Assembly: GCA_029255685.2 (NCBI GenBank)
Contig: CM055320.2
Span: 7,984,614 to 8,048,613 of the forward strand
Origin: Silene conica
Lineage: Eukaryota; Streptophyta; Magnoliopsida; Caryophyllales; Caryophyllaceae
Reading direction: 5' to 3'
Length of the DNA: 64,000 bases
The notes under the pieces are model-generated. The model saw only the letters and a program-made list of their open reading frames with translations, was not told the origin of the DNA and did not search any database. The stretch's first letter is position 1, and each line of letters opens with the position of its first letter. The translations under genes and the position numbers were made by a program. Shown one piece after another: positions 11,367-20,937 of this stretch.

Positions 11367-12815
11367 TTTTTTTTATTTTTTTTTATTTTTTTTTATTTTT
11401 TTGATAAGGTAAGGAAACTAGGTTGAACCTCTTGGATAGGACCAACCTATCTCATCCTTTCGAATGAGTAAGGTAAGTTGAAGCCACCGGCTGTCAACCC
11501 ACCTCGAAAGAGTTGGACATGAATGTCCAACGGAAGCCATGAAGTCAGCAACCTTGTTGGCTTCACGGAAGCAATGTTTAATTATCACTTCATCGAAAAG
11601 ATGAAGATCAAGTTTCACATCCTTGATAATACTAGAGATTTCCCACGGGATTTGCCAAGTGCTACGGAGGGAGTTGATAACACATAAATTATCACCCTCC
11701 ACAATTAACTTAGAGATTCCTAAGTGTTTAGCGGCTAAAATACCTTCTTTTAAGGCGAGTGCTTCTGCGACAATAATACTATTAGATCCGCACTTTTTTG
11801 CACCTAGCAACACGACTTCACCATTATGATCTCTTATACAATATCCTAAAGCAGCTTTATTGCCATTTATTCTCGATCCGTCAAAATTTAGCTTTAAAAA
11901 ACCATTTCTAGGTTTCTCCCACCAGATTTCCTTCTTACTAGAAGTGTTTCTAACACACTTTACTTTCTCAGGATTGTTAAGATCTTTATGTCTAGTTTCG
12001 TTCCAGGCCTTAACGCTATTATTACATAACGTAATAAGTTTGTTTATATTGAAATTAACGTTATTAAAGATAATATCATTTCTATAAAACCAAGCATTCC
12101 ACCAAATAAAAATGATCTTAACGAAATCATTTTGTGGAATTAAGTCTTTTAGATAATTAAGCTTCATTAGAAAATTTTGACTTGCAATATTATCATACTT
12201 TGTCAAAAAGTTATTGTAGCTAGTAATGCTCATTTCTTGGATAATGGACCTGATCAAAGGACATTCGTAAAAGAAATGATCTTTATTTTCACTAGGATAG
12301 TTACACAAAATGCAATGAGGTGGGACATTAATAGGACTTTTGAGAAGTCTATCTTTCGTTGGAAGACCGTCAACACATGCTTTCCAAAGAAAAAACTTCA
12401 ATTTTGGTGGAATATTAAATTTCCAAACCCACTGAAAGTTACATTTGTCATGAGCGTGATCGAACAAACCTTGCGCTAACCAAGTTGCTGTTTTTGTAGA
12501 AAAATTTCCATCCACGGACAACCCCCATATGAGGGCATCTGGAATATCATTATGTGGCAGCGGAATGTTAGTAATTTGATTCACAATATCGTTATTTACC
12601 AAATTGGCTAATTTACAAACATCCCATTGTTTGTCAGAGGTTATGAAATCTTTAACCAAAAGATTAAGATCGCGGCTATTATCATCATCACTCGTAATGC
12701 TGGTAAGTGGGTGCGAGAAAACCCAATTATCAGACCAAAACTTAATATTGCTACCATTACCTACCTGCCATCTCAATCCTTTTCTAAAGAGAGTCCGAAG
12801 ACTCATAAGCTTACG
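11367..12815 (-). mobile_element. 5'-truncated LINE with 16-bp target duplication
   Basis: The element lies on the minus strand. Its 3' tail is the reverse complement of a (TTTTTTTTA)n run at 11367-11402. The 16-mer TACTCGGTTGTGGTAT occurs at 11351-11366 and again at 12816-12831, exactly flanking the insertion. Only the C-terminal part of ORF2 is present, so the copy is 5'-truncated, as is usual for target-primed reverse transcription. The perfect duplication and open frame indicate a young copy. Confidence 0.92.
11418..12806 (-). CDS. LINE ORF2 C-terminus: zf-RVT and RNase H
   Basis: A 462-aa open frame. It begins after the reverse transcriptase (KGLRWQVGNGSNIKFWSDNW), continues with a zf-RVT-type domain (residues ~95-200, with CILC and HFFYECP), then an RNase H domain (residues ~310-440). 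The usual acidic residues appear in LNFDGS, AEALALKEG, VEGDN and EANKVADF. The RT domain is absent because of truncation, so this copy cannot transpose. The Met is just the first ATG in a frame that is open to the insertion edge. It might be annotated elsewhere as a 'putative ribonuclease H protein'. Confidence 0.85.
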   Translation of the reverse strand: MSLRTLFRKGLRWQVGNGSNIKFWSDNWVFSHPLTSITSDDDNSRDLNLLVKDFITSDKQWDVCKLANLVNNDIVNQITNIPLPHNDIPDALIWGLSVDGNFSTKTATWLAQGLFDHAHDKCNFQWVWKFNIPPKLKFFLWKACVDGLPTKDRLLKSPINVPPHCILCNYPSENKDHFFYECPLIRSIIQEMSITSYNNFLTKYDNIASQNFLMKLNYLKDLIPQNDFVKIIFIWWNAWFYRNDIIFNNVNFNINKLITLCNNSVKAWNETRHKDLNNPEKVKCVRNTSSKKEIWWEKPRNGFLKLNFDGSRINGNKAALGYCIRDHNGEVVLLGAKKCGSNSIIVAEALALKEGILAAKHLGISKLIVEGDNLCVINSLRSTWQIPWEISSIIKDVKLDLHLFDEVIIKHCFREANKVADFMASVGHSCPTLSRWVDSRWLQLTLLIRKDEIGWSYPRGST

Positions 12816-12960
12816 TACTCGGTTGTGGTATGGATTTTATATAGCTAGGTTTTTTTGGGTTAATTGATGTACCATGTTCAGTTTGAAGCTTTGAGCCGAG
12901 TTAAAAAAACTTAAAATCGCATTTTTTTAAATTTTCTTGTATTGGTCATTTTCATCATTA

Positions 12961-13101
12961 CACAAATTCTTGTGACGGTATTATTCCGTCACAAACTTGT
13001 GACCTCTCACAAAAAATAAGTGGGAGAGTAAGTGGATGTGCAAGTGAGAGAAAGATTGTGAGACGTCACTAGCTTGTGACGGTCACAAGCAAGACTATAT
13101 G
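12961..13101. mobile_element. MULE-type MITE (141 bp), GTGACGG family
   Basis: Perfect 9-bp target duplication TCATCATTA at 12952-12960 and 13102-13110. The ends are inverted and imperfect: CACAAATTCTTGTGACGG against the reverse complement of the right end, CATATAGTCTTGCTTGTGACC. Nine-base duplications are typical of Mutator-like elements. Confidence 0.8.
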
Positions 13102-15004
13102 TCATCATTAAGTTTAGCTTTTACCATTATTTGATTTAGTTATTTCGTTATTAGGAAAAACTAGTATTGGTACTCGGCCACATCTGGGTACCTCTATTTA
13201 GCATTAAATTTTTTTTGTAATTAAATAAAATTACTTTAAGGTTGCATAACTTATAAATTTATCATTAATATATTTTTTTATGGCATATCTTGAAATTAAG
13301 ATGAAATAAATTAGGAGACAAATTCACTATTCCGCTATTAATATTTTACTTAAATCAATTGTTTAACTGATTGTTCATATATGTTTTTTTGTGTTAGTCT
13401 TGTTGCTTTGATTATATTCTTTATTAATATTGTTACTTTCACTACGACCGTTGTTACTTCTATTATTTTCTCTGCTCATGCTTGCTGGTAATATTGTTAC
13501 TTTACCTATTCAAATGAGTGATTAGTAATTACTATCATATTATTATATCCAATGTTACTACCATTTTTTTCACGTTAAACAGAATTACTTTTATTATTTA
13601 GACGTGCAATTTTAAGAGATTTATATAAATACGTTACTTATATGCATTAAATCAAATCTAAATAATTATGGAATATATTATATATTTTTTAAAAATCTAG
13701 CTTGATTTATTTACCTTTTAATACTAACCAAAATATAACATACTTATATCATATTCGTGTATGTTAAATAATTAACATCTTCATACTAATTAATATCATA
13801 ATTAGGGCATATTTATTCTAAGGAAAATCACCGTCTTACGGGGTTCTCTAAATGTATATTTCAACCAAAAGTATACAATATTTACATTGAAATCTCTTTG
13901 GCAGATTTATCACACGCTATGATTAAAACCTATACTATATAGACTAATTAATACTCTCTCATATTCTCACTAACTGTCTCATTGTCCATTTCCGTCTATT
14001 CACAATAATATCCATTGTTCATTTTTGATAACTTTTATACTTATTTTAATTATTTCAACCCACAACAATACCCCAACTTACCCCACAATATTACTTAGTT
14101 TAATCACTCTACCTACGATAATAATGGATAATACTTTGCCTCTCTCCAATATTTTTAACTCCATACAATACTTTTCATTATTTAACTAATTTACTTTTCA
14201 TTATTTAACTAATTTCCTTAATTTTCGTGTCATTGTCGAAATGAGACAGTTATTCGAAATAAGAGGGAGTATGTTTAGACTTATTTAATTACTTTGAAGT
14301 CTCTTGGTTTCAGAATTATATATATAATATCGATTGATTGAGTGATGATATATCAAACTAAACATTAAATCACTTTTATTTTGATTAATATTAAGTTTAA
14401 TAATCGTGGACTCATCAATCTATATAGGTCAATATCGGTTCATATATGTTCATATCTAATTAGGTCGAATTTGAATTGCTCAGGCAATATCACATGTCGG
14501 GTAGTAAAGGGTCGGGTTGGTTGTTAATTTTTCAAGGTTTGTCACGTTAGGTCACAAGCAAGTCGGGCCGGTGACATTTTTAGGGAGAATTAGACAAGGT
14601 TTCAAAGGACCCTTCAAAAAAAAAAAGACAAGGGTTCAAAGGAGGAGCATCTATATAGGTCAATATCGGTACAGATATGTTCATATCTAATTTTGGGTGT
14701 TTTAGTCAATTCTTATTTTATGGAAATGATTTTAACGAAAAATTTGATGCTTCGCGTTGCTCTACTTGTCATCAACTAGTCATCTCCTATTTTCTTGTTC
14801 TTTGTGTCAAAACCAAGTTCTTTGTGTCAAAACCAAAGGTAAATAGATGACAGCGACCCAGGAAGTAAGTGCTCCAAATACTCTTAAATATATTCTATTC
14901 TAATTTGATTAGATTCTCCATCAAAATTTAAAACTGATAAAAGATTCGTGTATAACTTTAAACAAAAGAAAAAGAATATGATTCAGTTCACACATACTCT
15001 ATCA
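13102..15004. other. AT-rich intergenic spacer
   Basis: No supported gene. It contains the MITE at 13953-14271. A roughly 50-bp direct repeat (CTATATAGGTCAATATCGGT) at about 14419 and 14650 brackets a short stretch. A tandem duplication of TTCTTTGTGTCAAAACCAA lies at about 14798-14837. Confidence 0.5.
13953..14271. mobile_element. Inverted-repeat MITE (Tc1/mariner type), ~320 bp
   Basis: The left end ACTCTCTCATATTCTCACTA...CTGTCTCATTGTC is inverted at the right as GAAATGAGACAGTTATTCG...AAGAGGGAGTAT. It is flanked by TA-rich sequence. The interior is AT-rich and non-coding, with a tandem copy of TTTTCATTATTTAACTAATT. Confidence 0.6.
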
Positions 15005-15013
15005 TATTCGAAA

Positions 15014-15199
15014 CAAGAGGTCTTGCTTGTGACGGGCTAATCCCGTCACAAATTTGTGACCTTTCACGAAAAGCGAGAGAGGATAAGGTAAGACACTTTT
15101 ATGTGCTTTCCCACTCACCTCTCAGGGCTATTTTGTAAAAAGAAACGGTATCCGTCACAAATTTGTGACGAATACCGTCGTCATAAATGAGAATTTGTG
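15014..15199. mobile_element. MULE-type MITE (186 bp), GTGACGG family
   Basis: The target duplication is TATTCGAAA (15005-15013) and TATTCTAAA (15200-15208), nine bases with one mismatch. The ends contain CTTGCTTGTGACGGG and the inverted CCGTCACAAATTTGTGACG. It belongs to the same family as 12961-13101. Confidence 0.7.
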
Positions 15200-16027
15200 T
15201 ATTCTAAATCGTTAAAAAGTCTAAAATGACCATTCAATTTGTATTTCTTATACTCTGTAATAAATTATTTTTCTTTCTTTCGATTGTTGAACCGTGGCCT
15301 CTAAAAACTGAATGTTGTGGCACATTCCGCTCATAAAAACTTAAGTCATTTGAGCATAGAATATATCTTGGGTTATACCGCCCCATAATTAATTGGTGAT
15401 TTATCTTTTTTGTAGACACATTGAGTCTTTTTTGTTGGGTGGTTTTGTTTTTTACCTCAAGATGTGCCAATTATGTAATTGAGCCACTATTGTATCGATA
15501 AACAAAGGGAGTGTTTTGAACACACAACTTCCCCTTTCACTTAGGTATACGCAGCACGTTTATGAATTCCGGTTATTGTTCACAAATATTTGTATAACGC
15601 GGTTTACAAAAATTAATGTAAAATGAGATCATTTAGTAACAACGGTTACCCATTAATAGGATTGTGTTTGAAGCCATTTTACAATTATATTAGGTTGTGT
15701 TTGAAAACACGGAATTAATTTTATTTTCATGATTTCAATAGTAGACATCCAAATGTTTGACTTCAATTCCAAATGCAATTCCAAAGTTGCGTTTGGAAAA
15801 CCCAAGGAATTGGAATTAGAATTAGAATTATACTTGGGCGAGACGGATATGGGTCGAGTTCATCGGATTTTTATATTTGAAAAAAATAAATATTGTCGCG
15901 AAAAATATTTGCACTCGGAAAAAATATCATAAATAAAAAAATTACAGTGAAATTTGCATTTACAAAATAAAATGTAAGAAGTGATGAAATTAAAATGACT
16001 ACTATATGGCAGGTATTTGAGAGTCTC
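15200..16027. other. Spacer with AATTCC-rich element interrupted by the Pack-MULE
   Basis: No gene supported. From about 15690 the sequence is rich in GGAATT/AATTCC words, and similar sequence in inverted sense resumes at 17338-17455. An older AATTCC-rich MITE was probably split by the Pack-MULE at 16037-17324. Confidence 0.4.
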
Positions 16028-16036
16028 AAAATTTAA

Positions 16037-17324
16037 GAAGTTTTTGCTTAAATAGTGTCGAAAATCAAAGTATTTATCAAAACGATGTTCTTTCGAAACT
16101 AATTACCAAAAATGGTTCCACGTCATCAATTTTGATTTTTTAATTTTTTTTCTGAAATTTTGGACTAGTCGCTGTCCCAAATAGCGACTAGTTACTTCCA
16201 TTTTCATAGCTTTAACAAGCTAACTTCGTCAAGTCCGTTCTCCTTACTCCGACCACCAAATGGTGAAATACGACCACCATTCTCTTCTTCTCACTTCCCT
16301 TATCGTATTCATATGGTTGTTTGAGTTATTTGTCCCATGATTTGGCAAAAAATGAGCCTTAATATTGCCGTTCAACAACGATTTCGGTTTCGAACACCCT
16401 CTGTTTTTCTGCCTCTCCTCTATTTCATCCCTCTTCTCTTTCTGTTTCCTTCCTTTGTCACCTAGACTAATCCTAATTCATATTTTGCACAACACCTGAA
16501 AGTCTGAAACTAGTTAATACACACAGTAGACAGTCTAGACACCACTAATCCAAATCCCCGCCGTACCGAACTCAACTGGAAATGTCGATAGACTTGATCT
16601 CAGGCTTCTTCTCTTGAACCTTAGGAACAGTAGTTACTGTCAGCATACCGTCCTCCATCGTCTTCGCCTTCACCTCTTCCATCTTCGCATTCTCAGGCAG
16701 CCTGAACCTCCTCATAGACCTCCCAGAGCTCCGCTCAACACGGTGCCAGGTATCATCCTTCTCCTCATTCTCCATGCTTCTCTCTCCGCTTATCTGCAAC
16801 ACCTTCCCGTCCTCCACCTCCACCTTCACCTCCTCTTTCTTCAGACCTGGTAAATCAGCCTTGAACACGTGCGCCTCAGATGTTTCCCTCCAGCAGTGGG
16901 GGAAGGAAACAGAAAGAGAAGAGGCATGAAATAGAGGAGAGGCAGGAAAACAGAGGGTGTTCGAACGAAACCGAAAATTGTTGGTGAACGTCGATATTAA
17001 GGCTCATTTTTTGCACAAAACATGGAACAAATAACTCAAACAACCATATGAATACGATAAGGAAAGTGAGTAGAAGAGAATGGTGGTCGTATTTCATCAT
17101 TTGGTGGTCGGAGTAAGGAGAACGGACTTGACGAAGTTAGCTTGTTAAAGCTATGAAAATGGAAGCAACTAATCGCTATCTGGGACAGCGACTAGTGCAA
17201 AATTTCAGGAAAAAAAATTAAAAAATTGAAATTGATGACGTGAAACCATTTTTGGTAATTAGTTTCGAAAGAACGCCATTTTGGTAAATACTTTGATTTT
17301 CGACACCATTTAAGCAAAAACTTT
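16037..17324. mobile_element. Pack-MULE with ~420-bp terminal inverted repeats
   Basis: Perfect 9-bp target duplication AAAATTTAA at 16028-16036 and 17325-17333. The two arms (16037-16453 and 16901-17324) are long, highly similar inverted repeats beginning GAAGTTTTTGCTTAAAT. Between them lies a piece of a class I small heat-shock protein gene. Long TIRs, a 9-bp duplication and a captured host exon define a Pack-MULE. No transposase is present. Diverged single arms of the same family occur at 52313-52680 and 59691-60070. Confidence 0.9.
16572..16892 (-). pseudogene. Captured class I small heat-shock protein fragment
   Basis: The minus-strand frame encodes about 106 residues of an HSP20 alpha-crystallin domain, from [20 protein letters not shown] to the C-terminal SIDISS stop. 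The usual GVLTVTVPK signature reads [10 protein letters not shown]. Class I cytosolic sHSPs are intronless and about 155 aa, so the N-terminal third and the promoter were not captured. There is no frameshift or stop in the retained part. The reading starts inside the gene with no ATG, at the junction with the right TIR. Residues 16454-16571 look like its 3' UTR. Probably not functional unless read from the TIR as a fusion or antisense RNA. Confidence 0.85.
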
Positions 17325-17503
17325 AAAATTTAACTAGTTCGGAATTGATCAGGAATTGAGTCAATTTCAATTACATATTATAGTGGTTTCAAAACACTTC
17401 AAATATTCCAATTACGGAATTTAATTCCAATTCAAATTTCCCAAACAGGACATTAAATGTAAAACCGCTCGTACAAGACTAAACCAGCAGTTGTGAACCT
17501 TGC

Positions 17504-17513
17504 ATATATATAC
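17504..17513 (+). promoter_or_regulatory. TATA box of JIP23-like gene 1
   Basis: ATATATATAC lies about 95 bases before the ATG at 17606. The sequence after it (ACACTAAATATTCAG) would hold the transcription start. Assigned by position and composition only. Confidence 0.45.
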
Positions 17514-17605
17514 ACTAAATATTCAGTATAAAATCATTAGTATTTTGGTCTAACGATTTCCCTTCTTTTGTTAATACGCTATCGAACAAACCAACCAAAC
17601 AAGAC

Positions 17606-18434
17606 ATGGCATCAACGCAAGTAAAACAAGTAAAACAAGAAACAACATCAGACGATGACCACTCTCATTTAGTGCAGCAATGGCAAAATGGAACAGTAGC
17701 CACCTTGCAAAACCAAACACGATCAACGATGTTGCTTGACAGGTTTATGAATTGGTCAGGAATTCCCGCCATCGGCTCATTTCCGTCAACTATTCCAGCT
17801 AATGATGCGGCCCGATTTACTCATTTGAGAGATGGTTATTTTGGGTCGGTCGGTGCGGTGCAATACAGCGGGTTGAACGCATCTGGTACCAAGTGTGCTT
17901 GGATCGTTGCATGGCATGCGCCTGTCGAAAACGATCCGCCTAGTCCTCCTAATCGGGTATGAAATAACACTAATTCGATTAAATTTTATAATTATGTCAA
18001 GCTCGTGAGCCTCCTGTAAATAACAGGTACTCCGAGATGGGATGTATGCAGTCTTACCCTTATATTAAGAACACGGTAATGATGTGAATTGCGCCATTAC
18101 TAATTGAGTCATTGACTAGTGTAAAGTTATGGAAATTATCAAGGCCGAAATATCAAGCAGACTAATCACTTTGTTGTAATCAATAATTTACATTTACTTT
18201 ATTTTCGATGTTTGGTTGTTGCAGGTATATGTTACTTGCGGACCTAAAACAGTGGTGGATGCAATGACATGGCATCAAATACTGATGAAATTAGATACGT
18301 CTCCAACTGATAACAGCGACTCTGATTCGAGTGCAAAGATCAGCGTTGATGCTCACATCCATGATCTAAACCTCAACTCTGCTACTCTCTTCGCTAACTT
18401 TAATCTTAAGCCGGTAACGGTTAACGCCACATAA
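17606..18434 (+). CDS. 23-kDa jasmonate-induced protein-like, gene 1
   Basis: Two exons: 17606-17956 and 18225-18434, joined in phase 0 across a 268-bp GT-AG intron (CGG|GTATGA ... TTGCAG|GTA). The product is 186 aa, apparently soluble and without a signal peptide. It contains WQNGTVATLQNQTRS, GYFGSVGAVQYSG, CAWIVAWHAP and, from exon 2, TCGPKTVVDAMTWHQIL and SSAKISVDAHI. Exon structure and motifs match the second gene at 27904-29980. I recognise the family as the 23-kDa jasmonate-induced proteins of Caryophyllales, whose biochemical role is not established. The ATG was chosen because the gene 2 start has the same context (AAGACATGGCATC). Confidence 0.82.
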
Positions 18435-18700
18435 AATTTTATGTTCAGAATGTATTATGTTACTTATCATGCTTTAATAAAGGGGTGCTTTAATAATTGA
18501 CTCATCTTGTGACGTAGCCAAAAACGTTTAACTATGAGGTAGGGGCGGATTCAGGATTTGAGGGTCGGGGTGGCATAGTAAGAAAAAAAATTGTACATTA
18601 AATTTTAATATCGTCACTACATAGTAATATAATTACAGATTAAAGGAAAAATCTAAAGCCATCCGACGAGGATTCATACCCTGAAAACGCTGAATAATTA
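18435..18700. other. 3' flank of JIP23-like gene 1
   Basis: Holds the 3' UTR (AATAAAGG at about 18476) and then sequence that belongs to the 3' side of the hAT remnant on the minus strand. No separate gene seen. Confidence 0.4.
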
Positions 18701-19090
18701 ATATCATCATCACTAACTTGTGCAATTATTCAAAAATTCGTCACTCATACTATTTCGCAAATAATTCTTCACGTATTTCATAGAGGAGAAAAATCTTTCC
18801 ACACTTGCCCTTGCCACCGGAAGTATCGATCAATACAAGCTTCAATAACAAATGAAAACGTGGATATGCAATAATATGCTTCTTGGTCTCAACAAGCATA
18901 ATTGAAAGCTCACCAAGTCTCTTGATAAGATGAAATCTCGAATCCCTTAACATATCACTTTAAAAAATATCAAGTTCAAACTCAAATAGTGTTATCTTGG
19001 TATCACTGAACTGATCATTAGGATAGAACTTTGCAAGTGTCACCAATTTGTCCTTATTGAAACAAGCAAAAACATCGACGGGATAAAAAA
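18700..19090 (-). pseudogene. hAT-type transposase remnant (ZMYM1-like C-terminus)
   Basis: On the minus strand the pieces VDVFACFNKDKLVTLAKFYP (from ~19080), then LRDSRFHLIKRLGELSIML, then in another frame RASVERFFSSMKYVKN with LRNSMSDEFLNN (to ~18715) follow the order of the hAT dimerisation region found in plant 'zinc finger MYM-type 1-like' proteins. In-frame stops (after ELDIF) and at least one frameshift show it is dead. Its upstream part is contained in the 296-bp direct repeat and therefore exists again at 24844-25139. Confidence 0.7.
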
Positions 19091-19251
19091 TGGACACTAT
19101 TTATCACAATGTGATCACTTTTCTACTGGTCGCATGTGCGACCGTCGTAAAATAAAATTTGTGTTTAGGGCAAGTAGTAGGAGCTACCCTTTCCTGCCAA
19201 TCCTGAATTGGCTTGTGACTAATTATTTGTCACATATCTTGAATTTCAATA
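18956..19251 (+). repeat. 296-bp direct repeat, left copy
   Basis: It starts CACTTTAAAAAATATC and ends TTGAATTTCAATA. It looks identical, base for base, to 24844-25139. It immediately precedes the 5' end of the LTR-less Copia internal region and contains part of the hAT remnant, so it is host sequence and not an LTR. Confidence 0.9.
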
Positions 19252-19305
19252 TTGTTTTATATCTATTATTCTAATTTTTCGTTTTCTTTCACATATAGTT
19301 TAACC

Positions 19306-20385
19306 ATGTCAAATCTTACAAAACTTGAGTTTGCGGCCTTGGATATCTCGGGAAATAATTATTCGGAATGGGTTTTAGATGCTCAAATGCATCTTACGTC
19401 TCATAGCCTTCAAGACGCTATTAAAAAAGGGAATACCCAATCCGAACAAAATAAGGCCAAGGCGATGATCCTTCTTCGTCGCCATCTCCATGAAGGACTC
19501 AAATTTGAGTATTTAACTGTAAAAGATCCTTTGATTTTATGGGAAAATCTAAAGGACAGGTATGACCATATTAAAACAGTCATTCTCCCTAAAGCGAGAT
19601 ATGATTGGATACACCTAAGGTTACAGGATTTCAAATCTGTTAATGAATACAATTCAGCCATGTTCAGAATTACTTCACAATTGATTTTATGTGGAGAAAA
19701 GGTTTCTGACGCGGATATGTTGGAAAAAACATATCAAACCTTTCATGGTTCACAATTGCTGCTGTCGCAGCAATATCGTCAGAGAGGATTTAAAAAATAC
19801 TCTGAATTAATAGCATGTTTATTGGTTGCTGAACAAAATAATGAAATCTTGTTAAAAAACCATCAGTCTCGTCCCACTGGTACTGATCCATTCCCGGAAG
19901 TGAATGCGACAAGGTATGATAATAATCATAAATATTCAGGTCACACCAGAAGTCATGTCCCTAGAGGTGGACGAGGACGAGGACGAGGAAATTATCGAGG
20001 TGGTAGAGATACAAAATTTAAAAGGTCATACTCTAACCAAAGGCATGAACAAAAGGATAGTCCACGAGACAAGAGTAAAAGAGGGGTGGAACATCCATGT
20101 CACCGTTGTGGTGGTACAGGTCATTGGGCTCGTGTTTGTCGTACACCTACACATATCGTGGATCGTTATAGACAATCTCTGAAAAATAATAAAGGGAAGA
20201 ATATTGAAGCAAATTTTGCTGCCGAGCCTAAAGAGTCTGAGACGAATTTTGTTGATGGTGATAACAAGCTACCATTTATATCTGACAAATTTATGGATTT
20301 AGACATCTCAGATTTCATGACCTTTGACTCTAATGGAGAAATTGGCCCTACGATTGGCGAAGGAAGTGTCCAAAAATTGGACTAG
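19306..20385 (+). CDS. Copia gag protein
   Basis: 359 aa from the ATG at 19306 (MSNLTKLEFAALDISG). The Copia gag/UBN2 domain occupies residues ~8-225 (NYSEWVLDAQMHLTS, ARYDWIHLRLQDF). An Arg/Gly-rich RNA-binding stretch follows (GGRGRGRGNYRGGR), then a CCHC knuckle CHRCGGTGHWARVC. The C-terminal acidic segment (DLDISDFMTFD) is typical of this group of elements. The frame is intact. The upstream part of the frame from 19252 has no ATG. Confidence 0.88.
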   Translation: MSNLTKLEFAALDISGNNYSEWVLDAQMHLTSHSLQDAIKKGNTQSEQNKAKAMILLRRHLHEGLKFEYLTVKDPLILWENLKDRYDHIKTVILPKARYDWIHLRLQDFKSVNEYNSAMFRITSQLILCGEKVSDADMLEKTYQTFHGSQLLLSQQYRQRGFKKYSELIACLLVAEQNNEILLKNHQSRPTGTDPFPEVNATRYDNNHKYSGHTRSHVPRGGRGRGRGNYRGGRDTKFKRSYSNQRHEQKDSPRDKSKRGVEHPCHRCGGTGHWARVCRTPTHIVDRYRQSLKNNKGKNIEANFAAEPKESETNFVDGDNKLPFISDKFMDLDISDFMTFDSNGEIGPTIGEGSVQKLD

Positions 20386-20937
20386 ATTTTATTTATATTG
20401 CTTAAGTTATTTATTAAGTTTATTTACTAGTCTTTATCTTATTTTATTTTTCGAATAAAAGCAAGTGTGCTTAAGTTATTTATTAAGTCTATTTACTAGT
20501 CCTTTCGTCTTTCATTTACCTCCTTTCGCTCTACCCAGATCGATCTCCTCGCTTTTCTCCAGGTTTTATTTTGTTTGGTTAATAATAATCTCAATTCTTC
20601 GTTTTCATACCTAACTTTGTTATAGTTTTTAATTTTATAGGTTGATTTTGATAAATGAGTTTTAAACTCGCGTGTGTTTATGTTCAATTTGTGTAACGTC
20701 GATTTAATTTTGGTGCTTACGTTTTTCATTTCGTAATTTTAATTATTTGTTTATCTAGTATTGAGTTTTTGTATTGATTTTCGTGTAGCTTAGCTTAAAC
20801 ACGATTTGGTTTATATGTATATATATGATTAGGTTTGGTAGTATACAGTGATCGCCTTAACATTATACTTGCATGAATTCCTCTTCAAGTTTTCTTTCCG
20901 TACCATACTTTTATACTTATTATATGTAATTTATTTT
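20386..20937 (+). other. Gap between gag and pol
   Basis: About 550 bp with no coding frame in the sense direction. CTTAAGTTATTTATTAAG followed by TATTTACTAGTC occurs twice, at 20401 and 20469. The stretch could be a spliced intron for pol expression or a later insertion; I recognise no family for it. Confidence 0.5.

Noticed and set aside
18750..18953. Small unknown 67-aa protein
   Set aside because: Neighbouring frames show it is part of a broken hAT transposase remnant.
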